64,000 bases of DNA from JAEUSF01 sp964484145 (GCA_964484145.1 CAZAED010000002.1:1-64000); one strand, 5' to 3'. Counted from the first letter of the stretch, positions 1 to 8,935 are shown. The notes: a model not told the origin generated them from the sequence alone. Numbers and translations are program-made.

Positions 1-95
1 GTGTACGCCTCGGCGTTTTTTTGTATAGACTAAGGTATGACAATAGCAGTTAAACTATTAGTCACGCCCGGAATTTTTTAAGGTTGATTCCCAGG

Positions 96-896
96 CTATG
101 GATAAAATGATAGAGCGGCTGTGCCGGAAAAAATTGGAATAATAATTCTGTCCAAGTAAGCTAACGCATATGTTGAAAATAACGATACTGCTGCCAGAAA
201 ACCAAATTTTAGAGCCTTCTTTAATTCCTCTTTAACCCAAACATATTTAATTTTAATTTGAGGAAGTAACTTTCTACAAATAACTCTGTAAATTAAACTT
301 AAAACTATTGTGGCGAATAAGTTCAAAGCCATAATAGCTTTTAATTTATAACCCAAGTACACTAGCACAAGCGTAGCAATGTTTAGTAAAACAACATTAA
401 CTAAATTAAGTTTATTTACAATATCCAGCCTCTGAAGGGCGCTTGGAAGAACATTGTAAACATAATTTTGGGAGGTAACAAAAAAAGTTAAACCTGACAG
501 CAAAAAAACAATTTGCATATGAACCTGGCTTTCTACGCCAATTTTAAAAATTGGTAAATACCATAAAGCTAAAACTATACAAGCAAATAAGCCAACTAGC
601 CCCACAGCCACGTAAAGAGTCTTGGCAGACCCTAAAAGCCGCTCTAATTTTTTATACTCTCCTTGCGCGTTGTATTCCGAAGTATATTTTACAACCGCCT
701 GACTAAGACCCAAATCAAGCAAGCTTAAAAATGACGATATTGTATTAAGCAACAAAAAAACGCCATAGTCAGTAACACCAACTTTTTTTACTACTACCGG
801 AGTAACTATAATAGTAAGAAGAATTGGTAAAACAAAACCCAAAAAAGAATACGAGGAATTTTTTAAAGTTTTATAGGAAAGTGATTTTGTATCCAT
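96..896 (-). CDS. Wzx-like oligosaccharide flippase, truncated or interrupted
   Basis: Multi-spanning membrane protein of the polysaccharide flippase (MATE-like) family, expected to move lipid-linked glycan units across the membrane. The ATG at 896 (MDTKSLSYKT) is preferred because it lies 8 bases after the stop of the upstream HTH gene; the longer frame would overlap that gene. About eight hydrophobic segments are visible, with the family-like phrase YLDRIIIPIFSGTAALSFY near the end. At about 266 residues it is far shorter than the usual 400-500. The frame stays readable down to base 1 through stops at 96-98, 78-80 and 30-32, giving family-like phrases (PGN, KIPGVTNSL, AIVIP). The gene is therefore probably interrupted rather than naturally short. 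Confidence 0.75.
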   Translation of the reverse strand: MDTKSLSYKTLKNSSYSFLGFVLPILLTIIVTPVVVKKVGVTDYGVFLLLNTISSFLSLLDLGLSQAVVKYTSEYNAQGEYKKLERLLGSAKTLYVAVGLVGLFACIVLALWYLPIFKIGVESQVHMQIVFLLSGLTFFVTSQNYVYNVLPSALQRLDIVNKLNLVNVVLLNIATLVLVYLGYKLKAIMALNLFATIVLSLIYRVICRKLLPQIKIKYVWVKEELKKALKFGFLAAVSLFSTYALAYLDRIIIPIFSGTAALSFYP

Positions 897-903
897 ATAC
901 AAC

Positions 904-1149
904 TTACCAGTTTTTAACTTTTTCCCGAGTTTTTGCTTTAATTTTTTGATAAGTCTCAACCGCCTTTTGCTCAACCTTGGGAGAGACTAAACGTAAAATT
1001 TCATGCCCCATTATTCTGTACTGCTTACCTATCTTATTTGCCCTAAGCAAACCTTTTTTAAGCATTCTCTTAATTGTGCTATTACTAACTTTAAGGAGCA
1101 AAATAGCTTCTTTGGGCGTATAAACTTGGTTTGGTTCAATTGCTGGCAT
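904..1149 (-). CDS. Small helix-turn-helix (MerR/excisionase-like) DNA-binding protein
   Basis: An 81-residue protein. Residues 10-50 (YTPKEAILLLKVSNSTIKRM, then KKGLLRANKIGKQYRI) match the excisionase/MerR-type HTH_17 pattern: recognition helix, then a short wing with the usual GKQYR turn. The C-terminal 30 residues are a basic helix. It lies between the flippase and the SGNH-like gene on the same strand, so it is probably co-transcribed with the glycan genes. It could be a local regulator or a leftover from a mobile element; the sequence does not decide this. Confidence 0.7.
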   Translation of the reverse strand: MPAIEPNQVYTPKEAILLLKVSNSTIKRMLKKGLLRANKIGKQYRIMGHEILRLVSPKVEQKAVETYQKIKAKTREKVKNW

Positions 1150-1213
1150 ATAGTGATATTTAAGTTCAGTGTATCAATAAGTACCATTAGGTGTCAAATG
1201 GGGTCAGAATACT

Positions 1214-2368
1214 TTAATTACTAAAATTATCCGGAAAAACATTTAGGGGACTTGTGGCGGAATGTAAGATTTTAGTTAGAAAATCTCGGTTGCTATAAGC
1301 ATTTAATTTGGAACCACGGCTGAGCATATCCACAAATAAACGTAAATAAGCCTTTTCTGACGCATGAGCCGCATCTGTCGCTTCGTCATCAGAAGCACCC
1401 AAAGACTTTAAGTCCGCATAATCATAAAACTCAAAATCGTGCTCATCAAACAGTGGCTTTATTTTACCTGGCGCGTCTAAAAAATAATTGTATTTTCCCG
1501 AATCATTCAACTGCTGATAAACCTGGTGCGGAAACGGGGCTACAAAACCAATAACTTGGATCTTTCGTTTTTTACATTCGTCTAAAAAAAGCTTTAATTC
1601 GTTTAATGCTGCCTCGGAAACCTCCTGGCCATAAGGCAAGTTTTCATCCCCTGTTTCTATCCAGCGCCGGGCTGCCGCAAAATCAAAACCGCTGGGCATA
1701 GGCGCTCGCCCTAAAACATACTGTCCGTCATAGTAACTACCATCATTCCTAAAGCCTTTAAGTTGCACAATAGCTTCCATGCCCAAAAGTTTTTCGCTTT
1801 CATCTTGTTTTTTAAAAACTTGCTGCAAACTAAACTTATGCTTTATAAAATAATGCCTGTAAACATGCCCCCAAGATGAGACAAAAGAACTGACTTGATT
1901 GCTAAAACCCATTGGCGACATTAATTTTTTTCCGCCTTGGTCTTTATTCACATATGTCGCAGCATTAAAAAATTGTTGATTTATATCTACAATTAAAATT
2001 TTTGGCTGGTTTTCATTAGGAATGAAATCTAAAAAAGTACGGAAATCAGGCAAGCTACTTACCGCTAATCCGGCATTATAAAATTTTACCTGGGGATTAA
2101 AAAATTCAGAGCGAATCTGCAAAACTCGGGAATCACCCAAAGCTAATATTTCCGGCTTATAGTAATTGGTAGAAGCCACCTTTAAAGACTTTAAATACCC
2201 CCCGTAAGCCGGCCCATACAAGACGTGTTTTTTGTCATTTACCGCCAAAGAAATAATTTTATTTGGCAAAGTAAGTTCCCCTGCCCTAAGCAAAATTAAA
2301 AGAGGAAAAACTAACAATATAAAAAGCGGTAATAAAAATAAAAAAAGTTTAAAAAAAAATCTGTGCAT
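1214..2368 (-). CDS. Membrane-anchored SGNH/DltD-like protein
   Basis: A 384-residue protein with one N-terminal membrane segment (about residues 5-28), the rest presumably outside the membrane. A GDSR motif (ALGDSRVLQI, about residue 97) fits SGNH block I, and a late D-x-x-H (TDAAHASEKAYLRLF) fits block V, giving a plausible Ser-Asp-His triad. Proteins of this build (DltD, AlgJ/AlgX-like) act as esterases or acyltransferases on cell-surface polymers. It ends a run of acyl-carrier-protein genes, so transfer of an acyl group to a surface glycan is a reasonable inference. The actual substrate is unknown. Confidence 0.6.
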   Translation of the reverse strand: MHRFFFKLFLFLLPLFILLVFPLLILLRAGELTLPNKIISLAVNDKKHVLYGPAYGGYLKSLKVASTNYYKPEILALGDSRVLQIRSEFFNPQVKFYNAGLAVSSLPDFRTFLDFIPNENQPKILIVDINQQFFNAATYVNKDQGGKKLMSPMGFSNQVSSFVSSWGHVYRHYFIKHKFSLQQVFKKQDESEKLLGMEAIVQLKGFRNDGSYYDGQYVLGRAPMPSGFDFAAARRWIETGDENLPYGQEVSEAALNELKLFLDECKKRKIQVIGFVAPFPHQVYQQLNDSGKYNYFLDAPGKIKPLFDEHDFEFYDYADLKSLGASDDEATDAAHASEKAYLRLFVDMLSRGSKLNAYSNRDFLTKILHSATSPLNVFPDNFSN

Positions 2369-2373
2369 AAATA

Positions 2374-3099
2374 CTAAAAGTCTCTAGATTCCACATTTAA
2401 TTTGTGTCCGGGTTTAATAAAAAAATTCTTGCCCGAACAGCTGTTAAAGGGCATATTTAGAATCTGATTTAATGTTTCGGCTACCTGGTCTGGTGAAATT
2501 AACTGCCCGCCCTGCTGCTCTTTTATAAAGTCAATTAAACGCGGGGGTAGATCGCTATTTAGCTTAGTTTCCATAAACCCCGGAGCAAGGGCACATACTG
2601 CAATTTGTTTTTTTTCTAATTCTTGTTTAAAAATTTTTAGCATGCCTTTTAAGGCATACTTGGCACTAGCGTATCCTGCCATGCCCATGGGGGCTTCTTT
2701 ATTTTCCACTGCCTCTGTACTTATTGCAACCAAATGTCCAAAACCCTGATCTTTCATGAATTCTGCGGCAGATTGTAAAAAAACAAACCCACCAAAAATA
2801 TCAACGGAAAAAGACTGAGTAAAATCTTCTGCTGAAATATCTAAAATTCTTTTTCTTACTATTCTAGAAACTGCTGTATGGACTGCGGCTGAAAAAGAAC
2901 CCAAATTTTCTTTGGCCAGCCTCACAGCTTGTCTAATTTGTTCCGGCTGGTTAAAATCACAATTTAAAAAAATGCCTGAAAAATTTTCCGGCTTCTTTCG
3001 GCCAAGCATAGCAACTTGCCAGTCCTCAGCCTGCAGCTTTGAGGCAAAGGCCATAGCCAAGCTTCCGCTGCCGCTAATAATAACAGTTTTGTTGTTCAT
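2374..3099 (-). CDS. Short-chain dehydrogenase/reductase (FabG-like)
   Basis: A 241-residue NAD(P)-dependent oxidoreductase of the SDR family. The glycine-rich nucleotide motif is near the N-terminus (ISGSGSLAMAFA), the catalytic Ser is in AISTEA and the catalytic Tyr/Lys pair is YASAK (about residues 143-147). Its start codon overlaps the stop of the MaoC-like gene by one base. Next to an ACP and a MaoC hydratase/dehydratase it probably reduces an ACP-bound oxo-acyl group or its reverse. The reaction is inferred from context, the family from motifs. Confidence 0.8.
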   Translation of the reverse strand: MNNKTVIISGSGSLAMAFASKLQAEDWQVAMLGRKKPENFSGIFLNCDFNQPEQIRQAVRLAKENLGSFSAAVHTAVSRIVRKRILDISAEDFTQSFSVDIFGGFVFLQSAAEFMKDQGFGHLVAISTEAVENKEAPMGMAGYASAKYALKGMLKIFKQELEKKQIAVCALAPGFMETKLNSDLPPRLIDFIKEQQGGQLISPDQVAETLNQILNMPFNSCSGKNFFIKPGHKLNVESRDF

Positions 3100-3524
3100 T
3101 ATTTTAATACTTTAACCAAAGCTTCGCCCTCTACATAAAGCTCATTACTTTTCTTGTCCTTAAGCACTGTTTTAATGCTTAATAAATTTATGCTTTCAGT
3201 TTTATGAACCACCAAACCAGAAACAATAACTTGGGTGTTCGGCCGCACTGCGGACTTAAAATTTAAAGTCTGCTTTAAATATAAACAGTACTTCCCCGGC
3301 AAGTGCATACCCAAGAGCCTGGAAAACAAAGCCCCGGCTATCATGCCGTGGGCAATAGTGCCTTTAAATTCAGTTTGCGAGGCGTATTCTTGCTCTGTAT
3401 GAAGCGGGTTATAGTCTTTTGACAGCTCTGAGAATTTGACAATTAGCTCTTCTGAGATAATTTCTTCAAACTCCGCACTGTCGCCGACATTAAATTCCGA
3501 AAAGGTTTTATCTGCCTTAAACAT
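3099..3524 (-). CDS. MaoC-like (R)-specific enoyl hydratase/dehydratase
   Basis: A 141-residue single hot-dog domain. The hydratase-2 motif is clear: DYNPLHTEQEYA followed by GTIAHGMIAGAL, with the Asp and His of the active site. Enzymes of this family add water to, or remove it from, enoyl-CoA or enoyl-ACP. The gene overlaps the upstream ACP gene by 8 bases and the downstream SDR by 1 base, so translation is probably coupled. With ACP and SDR it could make a hydroxyacyl-ACP for glycan decoration. Confidence 0.8.
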   Translation of the reverse strand: MFKADKTFSEFNVGDSAEFEEIISEELIVKFSELSKDYNPLHTEQEYASQTEFKGTIAHGMIAGALFSRLLGMHLPGKYCLYLKQTLNFKSAVRPNTQVIVSGLVVHKTESINLLSIKTVLKDKKSNELYVEGEALVKVLK

Positions 3525-3753
3525 TTAGATTTATTCCTTTCGAGCTGACTAGTTTTACCGCATCACTAAAATTTTTAACCGCCATAACTTCGTCAAAACT
3601 GAATTTTAAGGCAAATGCTTTTTCGATTTCAGTAACTAAAATTATGGCATTTAAAGAATCCCAGGCAGCGCAGGTGTCTGGAGAAAGTTCTTCGTTAACC
3701 TTATCTATTGGTAAATTTAAAACCGTAGCAAAAATTTCTTTTAGTTTTTCCAT
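3517..3753 (-). CDS. Acyl carrier protein
   Basis: A 78-residue carrier protein. The phosphopantetheine site is Ser33 in the motif WDSLN, with the usual acidic helix pattern around it (ILVTEIEKAF). The WDSL form is typical of stand-alone carriers serving FkbH-type enzymes, rather than the GADSLD form of fatty-acid synthesis. It lies 2 bases after the FkbH-like gene and overlaps the MaoC gene. It is probably dedicated to the local pathway and activated by the holo-ACP synthase two genes upstream. Confidence 0.85.
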   Translation of the reverse strand: MEKLKEIFATVLNLPIDKVNEELSPDTCAAWDSLNAIILVTEIEKAFALKFSFDEVMAVKNFSDAVKLVSSKGINLNV

Positions 3754-3755
3754 AT

Positions 3756-5489
3756 TTAAATATAGTTAACAGTTATTGATTGATTGACTTTGGGGTTTTT
3801 TAGCGTACAATATTCAGACACATTTAAACTAAACTCCTTTAAGCCCTCTAACGCTTGTATTTGTTTAAAACCAAAATCCGCTAAAAAGTTTTTTGCGGGT
3901 TCATTTTTCATAGTGGAAATAAATTCTGCTTCTAAAATTTTTGCATCATAATCTTTATAAATTTTTCTTACAATAAAGTCCATAAAGCTAAATTCCACTC
4001 CTCGCCCCAAAACCCGGCAGCTCATTAGCAAAGTATCTAAATAAAAAACTTTTTCCGCAGACTCTTTAGGTTTAATTATAGCCAAAGCAGTTATGCCATA
4101 GTCGCCAAATTTGTCTGTAATGTTACATGAAAAAATAAGTCCATTTGTCATAAACTCCTGTATTTGTGGCATACTATAACGCTTGGTAGTTATATTGAAC
4201 TGATTGGTCTTTAAAGTAAGCTGTGAAATACGAGGGATGTGTTCTTCTGCATTTAAAGAAATGTCTAATTTTATGCCTAAGTCTGCAATAAAATCTTCTA
4301 GGTTTGTGGATTTTTTTTGTAAGTCCTGTCTTTTTTGCTCCTCTTTGTACTGCTGGTTTTTCTTTAAATCTTCGGCAGTTGCGCGAAACGGGCTAAAAAC
4401 TGCCAAGCTATAAAGAATATTTATATAACTTTCTGGCTCTAAACCTAGCTCGGGGACTAAAACCTCAGGTAAGCGACTTCTTACAAATTCTCGTTGCAGA
4501 GGATCGTCGTCTAAAAAAACAAAACTGTCTAAACCTAAATTCAGCTGTTTGGCTAAATTAATTAAATTTGTAGCCTTATCTTCCCAATTAGCAGTTATTG
4601 CTGCAAAATGATTTTTTTGTAAAATCATATGAGGATTCTTTTCAAACACCTCCTCTACATCGGCCATATTATTTTTACTATTTATTGCCAACAAAACTCC
4701 AGCCTTTTGGTATTCTAAAAGCGCGCGTTGAAAATTCTGGAATGCAGCCCCTGGGTAATTCGGTCCAACAGCAATTTGTAAAGGACCTAACTCCCCTACC
4801 ACACCTCCCCACAAAGTATTATCTAAATCTAGCACAATAACTTTTTTTGCCTTGCCGCTTAAAGCCAAAACGTAAACCAGCCACTCTTCGGCCAAGCTGG
4901 TTAAAAATTCATTTGTGAACGGTGTATCAAACGCGTACATTCCCCTAAGGTCACGGGCCGACTTTTCACCGTGCAAATAAACTAAACGGTTTAAATCAAA
5001 AACTTCCAAATTTGAATATTTTTTTGCAAGTTCCCAAAGTTTTAAATTAAAATCCTGCGCCCTGGCAAATAATTCGTGATTTATAACATGATTACCGCGC
5101 GGACCGTTGTAAGGCAGTAAAAAAGTATTTACTACCACGGTGCTCGAAACTTTTGAAACATAATTCTCTAAATCAGAAAGTAATTCGCCGGTATACGAAT
5201 TACTTCCGGAAAATTCCGAATTCATATAAAAATTTTGGTCAAAAAGAAAGAAAACTAACCGACGCGTTTGCCAAATCTCATGGCTGGAATTTTTAAGAGC
5301 AAACCCATATTGTTTGTAAGGTGTTTTATAAATTTTTGGCTTTATACTATTTTTTATAAGCACTCCGTTTAAAAGTTTAACTAAAACGTCGTCTGTAAAA
5401 TTAGTTACCAAGCCAATTTCAAAATTATCCGTAGCGGAATCTAAGGGTTTGTAATTATTTGACAGTTTTAAATATTCTAAAAAACTCAT
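3756..5489 (-). CDS. FkbH-like HAD-family (HAD-IIIC) protein
   Basis: A 577-residue FkbH-like protein. An N-terminal region of about 210 residues resembles the SGNH-type domain of the family. The HAD core starts at about residue 217 with DLDNTLWGGVVGE (nucleophile Asp221 and Asp223) and continues to FLDDDPLQRE. The C-terminal part is GNAT-like. Characterised FkbH proteins load a glyceryl unit from 1,3-bisphosphoglycerate onto an ACP; others serve surface-glycan acylation. It overlaps the holo-ACP synthase gene by ATGA and precedes the ACP by 2 bases. Glyceryl-ACP formation is inferred, not shown. Confidence 0.82.
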   Translation of the reverse strand: MSFLEYLKLSNNYKPLDSATDNFEIGLVTNFTDDVLVKLLNGVLIKNSIKPKIYKTPYKQYGFALKNSSHEIWQTRRLVFFLFDQNFYMNSEFSGSNSYTGELLSDLENYVSKVSSTVVVNTFLLPYNGPRGNHVINHELFARAQDFNLKLWELAKKYSNLEVFDLNRLVYLHGEKSARDLRGMYAFDTPFTNEFLTSLAEEWLVYVLALSGKAKKVIVLDLDNTLWGGVVGELGPLQIAVGPNYPGAAFQNFQRALLEYQKAGVLLAINSKNNMADVEEVFEKNPHMILQKNHFAAITANWEDKATNLINLAKQLNLGLDSFVFLDDDPLQREFVRSRLPEVLVPELGLEPESYINILYSLAVFSPFRATAEDLKKNQQYKEEQKRQDLQKKSTNLEDFIADLGIKLDISLNAEEHIPRISQLTLKTNQFNITTKRYSMPQIQEFMTNGLIFSCNITDKFGDYGITALAIIKPKESAEKVFYLDTLLMSCRVLGRGVEFSFMDFIVRKIYKDYDAKILEAEFISTMKNEPAKNFLADFGFKQIQALEGLKEFSLNVSEYCTLKNPKVNQSITVNYI

Positions 5490-5830
5490 AGACTTTTGTA
5501 TACAACAGCCATTGCCGCAACCATACTTTCGGAATGCGAAAGACTCGCCGAAATAAAATAGGATTTGAGCGAAACTTTTTGCATTACAACCTGCGGACGA
5601 GCGTTAATTGAGGTAATTTCCAAGTCCGACATATTGGCGTTTTCCGGTAAAGCCTTAATAACCGCCTCTTTGAGTGCAAAACGAGAAGCTAAAAACTGGT
5701 TCTGGTCCCTGCTTTTTGCCATTAAGTGGAGTTCACGTGGGCTTAAAACTAATTCTGCTACCCGGTCAAAATTTTTCAGGTCATAAAAACGTTTTAGTTC
5801 AATAATATCAATACCTGTAAATATTTCCAT
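5486..5830 (-). CDS. acpS: Holo-[acyl-carrier-protein] synthase (AcpS-type phosphopantetheinyl transferase)
   Basis: A 114-residue AcpS-type enzyme that moves 4'-phosphopantetheine from CoA to the ACP serine. The N-terminal motif GIDIIELKRF carries the magnesium-binding Asp. The second motif FLASRFALKEAVIKAL carries the Glu and Lys of the active site. Size fits the AcpS family (about 120). It heads the ACP/FkbH block and overlaps fkbH by 4 bases, which suggests it activates the local ACP rather than serving fatty-acid synthesis. Confidence 0.85.
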   Translation of the reverse strand: MEIFTGIDIIELKRFYDLKNFDRVAELVLSPRELHLMAKSRDQNQFLASRFALKEAVIKALPENANMSDLEITSINARPQVVMQKVSLKSYFISASLSHSESMVAAMAVVYKSL

Positions 5831-5846
5831 AAAGCTGTATTTTGAA

Positions 5847-6836
5847 TTATTTTTTTGCGGCGTCTACTTGTTTTTTCACCCATTCATACATATTTTGCAT
5901 CCCGTCTTTGAGCTTCATAGTCGGCTGCCAGTTAAGTTTTTTTCGTATGAGTTCGTTATGCGAATTTCGACCCTTAACCCCCAAAGGCCCTGGCACATGC
6001 TTAATATTTAATTTTTTACCGGAAATGTCTATTACCATTTTGGTTAAGTCGTTTATGGTTATCATTTCTTCTGAGCCTATGTTTAAGGGTCCGTTAAATC
6101 CATCTGTCCGCATAAACCGCAAAATACCTTCCACGCACTCGTCGACATACAAAAAAGAGCGGGTCTGATTACCATCACCCCAAATTTCCACTTCCGTTCC
6201 GTCTTTAGCCAAAGCGACTTTCCTGCAAATGGCGGCCGGAGCTTTTTCCCTCCCGCCTTGCCAGGCAGTTTCCGGGCCAAAAATATTATGAAACCGCGCG
6301 ACTTTGGTATTTAATCCATAGTTTCGGTTAAAAGAAAAATAAAGTCTTTCGCTAAATAATTTCTCCCACCCATATTCACTGTCCGGGTCAGCCGGATAAG
6401 CCGAAGATTCTTCGCACATAGGGTTTTGTGGGTCCATTTGATTACGGCTTGGATATATACACGCGGAAGAAGAATAAAAAATATTTTTTATTCCGGCCTT
6501 GTGAGCATAGAAAGCCACATTTAAATTAATGGTAGCGGAGTTATGCATGACATCGGCATCATGCTCGCCGGTAAAAATATATCCGGCTCCGCCCATATCG
6601 GCCGCTAGCTGATATACTTCGTCAAACGGCTTACTTGACCCATTAGGCTTTTCCATAACTTTTGAAACAACAACTACATCCCGCAAATCTCCGACTATAA
6701 AGTCATCGGCCTTAGTTTCACTAAATTCAGGACGCTTTAAATCTACCCCCCTTACCCAATAGCCTTCTTTTTTTAGACGACTAACTAAATGACTTCCAAT
6801 AAACCCGCCCGCACCGCACACTAATGCTGTTTTCAT
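5847..6836 (-). CDS. GDP-mannose 3,5-epimerase-like NAD-dependent sugar epimerase
   Basis: A 329-residue extended SDR. It has the Rossmann motif GAGGFIGSHL (from residue 8), AADMGGAGYI, SSSACIYPS with Cys126, and YGWEK with Tyr155 and Lys159. GGREKAPAAICRK follows with Lys198, then WGDGNQTRSFLYVDE. These match GDP-D-mannose 3,5-epimerase, including its catalytic Cys and Lys, much better than general GalE enzymes. It would make GDP-L-galactose or GDP-L-gulose for a surface glycan. It lies between the glycosyltransferase and the ACP module in one leftward operon. Confidence 0.82.
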   Translation of the reverse strand: MKTALVCGAGGFIGSHLVSRLKKEGYWVRGVDLKRPEFSETKADDFIVGDLRDVVVVSKVMEKPNGSSKPFDEVYQLAADMGGAGYIFTGEHDADVMHNSATINLNVAFYAHKAGIKNIFYSSSACIYPSRNQMDPQNPMCEESSAYPADPDSEYGWEKLFSERLYFSFNRNYGLNTKVARFHNIFGPETAWQGGREKAPAAICRKVALAKDGTEVEIWGDGNQTRSFLYVDECVEGILRFMRTDGFNGPLNIGSEEMITINDLTKMVIDISGKKLNIKHVPGPLGVKGRNSHNELIRKKLNWQPTMKLKDGMQNMYEWVKKQVDAAKK

Positions 6837-6840
6837 AAAA

Positions 6841-7914
6841 TTAGATTAATTCCAAAGCTTGGAATATTTTTTCAAAACGTTTTTGATAAGTATGATCTTT
6901 CATTGTCTTGTTAAATCCAGCCTTTGCAATAGCCACTCTTTCCGCCTCATGACTTAAGTAATATTTACTTTTTTCCACTAAATCATTAACGTCTGAAAAT
7001 TCAACTACCTCTTTTCCAGGAATATAATACTCATTAATACTGTCATCTGCCTTGCCGGTTAGTAAAAACCCTCCCGTAGCCATAACTTCAAATACCCGGC
7101 CCTTTATTGGGTTTTTTTGGGTACCTTTCATAGCCTTTAAATTGTCGGCCAAATTTTGTCCTACAAATTTATACTTACCCAGCTCCTTTACCAGAAATAA
7201 TTTTATTAAAGATTTTATTTTCTCTTTACTCCCATGAAAATAGGTTTCGGAAAAATTTAAATTTACTTTACTAAAAGAAAAAATTTCAAGCATTTTTTGA
7301 TGGTTAACCCTTCCACCCTCCCACCCGCTGCCAAAAGCCTTTACCGGCAAGCCTGCTTTTCGCAATGCCTCTACATAGCTTCCGCGTTTGCCGTATTTTT
7401 GCCCAACAAAACTTAAGTCTAAATCCCCTGGATTTTGAGTCTGATCTTGCGGAAAATACAAAAACGGATTGGCTGCCCATTGAGTTTTTATAACATTGGT
7501 TATACCGTAAGACTTATAAATTTCCGGCGCCTGTGAGTCGGTCGTAGACACCATAGTAAATAAAGGTGCCCAAAACCTGGAAAAAACCGGTATACGCCAA
7601 TGGTCGTCGGCAAACCAATTAAAAGTTTTAGTTTTTGTCTTACGGGTAATATAATCTATAGTAGATTTTTTTATTTCCTCAGAAAGCAAAAAGCAAAATA
7701 GCAAATCCGGTTTTGTTTCCTCTACTTTTTTTATAAGTTTTTCATTCATACTGTCCCTACCCGCTTCCCAAGCCTCCTCGTCCACAGCAAAAAAGTCCGC
7801 CTCAACGTCTGGCATTTTGCTTAAACAATCGTAAAAATTAGTATGCTCAACCGAAAGACCCCGGTCTTTCTGGCCATAATCATATTTTAAAGCTGCAAAT
7901 AAAACTTTTAACAT
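6841..7914 (-). CDS. CgeB-like glycosyltransferase
   Basis: A 357-residue soluble protein with a GT-B-like layout. The C-terminal half has KGRVFEVMATGGFLLTGKAD followed by VEFSDVNDLVEKSKYYLSHE, typical of the CgeB/spore-maturation-like glycosyltransferases. The N-terminal part has FNWFADDHWRIP and VSTTDSQAPEIYKSYG. It starts the leftward glycan operon (start 7914, ATG) and is followed after 4 bases by the epimerase gene. It probably transfers a sugar to a lipid-linked or surface acceptor; donor and acceptor are not predictable. Confidence 0.75.
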   Translation of the reverse strand: MLKVLFAALKYDYGQKDRGLSVEHTNFYDCLSKMPDVEADFFAVDEEAWEAGRDSMNEKLIKKVEETKPDLLFCFLLSEEIKKSTIDYITRKTKTKTFNWFADDHWRIPVFSRFWAPLFTMVSTTDSQAPEIYKSYGITNVIKTQWAANPFLYFPQDQTQNPGDLDLSFVGQKYGKRGSYVEALRKAGLPVKAFGSGWEGGRVNHQKMLEIFSFSKVNLNFSETYFHGSKEKIKSLIKLFLVKELGKYKFVGQNLADNLKAMKGTQKNPIKGRVFEVMATGGFLLTGKADDSINEYYIPGKEVVEFSDVNDLVEKSKYYLSHEAERVAIAKAGFNKTMKDHTYQKRFEKIFQALELI

Positions 7915-7972
7915 AAGTGCAGATATTATAACAAAAAAACATGCTTTCGGATACGTCGTAATATCAACTAAA

Positions 7973-8021
7973 TATCCTAATATCTTTTAATATCTAGGTA
8001 AAGATATTTGATATTAGGATA
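7973..8021. repeat. Intergenic inverted repeat (word TATCCTAATATC)
   Basis: TATCCTAATATC (7973-7984) pairs exactly with GATATTAGGATA (8010-8021), with an inner AATATCT/AGATATT pairing. It sits between the transaldolase-like gene's end and the start of the glycan operon, so it may act as a hairpin terminator or processing site. It belongs to the class of word-type palindromes seen in many gaps here. Confidence 0.6.
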
Positions 8022-8047
8022 ATGGAAAACTCACTAATCTTTGAAAT

Positions 8048-8734
8048 TTAAAGTGTAAACCCAGCCTTTTGCGCGTCTTGGTAGAACATTTTAACCGTAT
8101 CAAGCGACAGCTCTTTTAGGTCTTTGCCTTTCATACTAAGTTTTTTTAAAATATCTTCCGGTACGGTAATAATATGGCAGCCCACGGCTTCTGCCTGAGA
8201 AACATTTAAAATTTCCCTGGTACTAGCCCATAAAATTTCAGCTTTGGGTAAGCCTTTATAGTTAGTTACCGCGCGCTGCATTATAGGCATTGGATCAACT
8301 CCTGTGTCCGCTATCCTACCGGCAAATATTGAAACTATAACTATATCTTCCTGTTTTAAAATAGCCCGTAGCGCGTCTATTTGTTCGTTAGTTAAAATTG
8401 CGGTTACGTTAATTTTTAATCCGGCATCTAAAAGTGTCCTAATAAGCGGCAAAGAACTCTCCCCTTTTGTGTTGGTAATTGGAATTTTAATATAAGCATT
8501 CCCGCCCCATGAACCAATTATTTTGGCCTGCCTTTCCATTTCCGAAAATTCGTCGGCAAAAACCTCAAAAGAAATTGGCATATTGCCAATAACTGCCAAA
8601 ACCTCTTTGGCAAAATCTTGGTAATTTTTTACCCCAGCTTTAAACATTATGGTGGGGTTAGTGGTCATGCCCTCAATTATGCCAGGATACTGCTTTAAAG
8701 CCTCTAAATTGGCCGAGTCTAAATATATTTTCAT
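8048..8734 (-). CDS. Transaldolase / fructose-6-phosphate aldolase-like enzyme
   Basis: A 228-residue class I aldolase of the small transaldolase (TalC/FSA) subfamily. Key motifs are FLDSANLE-like KIYLDSANLE at the N-terminus, GMTTNPTI, and the Schiff-base lysine in YIKIPIT (about residue 83). NVTAILTNEQ and the C-terminal ASTREI follow. Transaldolase exchanges dihydroxyacetone units in the non-oxidative pentose phosphate pathway, which fits the transketolase at 26.9-28.8 kb. Members of this subfamily may be transaldolases or F6P aldolases; sequence reading alone does not decide. Confidence 0.8.
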   Translation of the reverse strand: MKIYLDSANLEALKQYPGIIEGMTTNPTIMFKAGVKNYQDFAKEVLAVIGNMPISFEVFADEFSEMERQAKIIGSWGGNAYIKIPITNTKGESSLPLIRTLLDAGLKINVTAILTNEQIDALRAILKQEDIVIVSIFAGRIADTGVDPMPIMQRAVTNYKGLPKAEILWASTREILNVSQAEAVGCHIITVPEDILKKLSMKGKDLKELSLDTVKMFYQDAQKAGFTL

Positions 8735-8935
8735 GGTCTGAAATTTAAAAATAAAAAGATTTAAAGATTAAAAATTGAGATTTCAAAACCTTTCTATTTT
8801 TCTATTTTTAGATCTTTAAATTATAGAGTTAGCATACCACCTGCTGCTATTATCTGCAAGGCATTGTGCCAAACCCTAGCTTACGATAAAATAGATTTAG
8901 ATATATTTATTAATATAAAGATATTAAGATACTAA

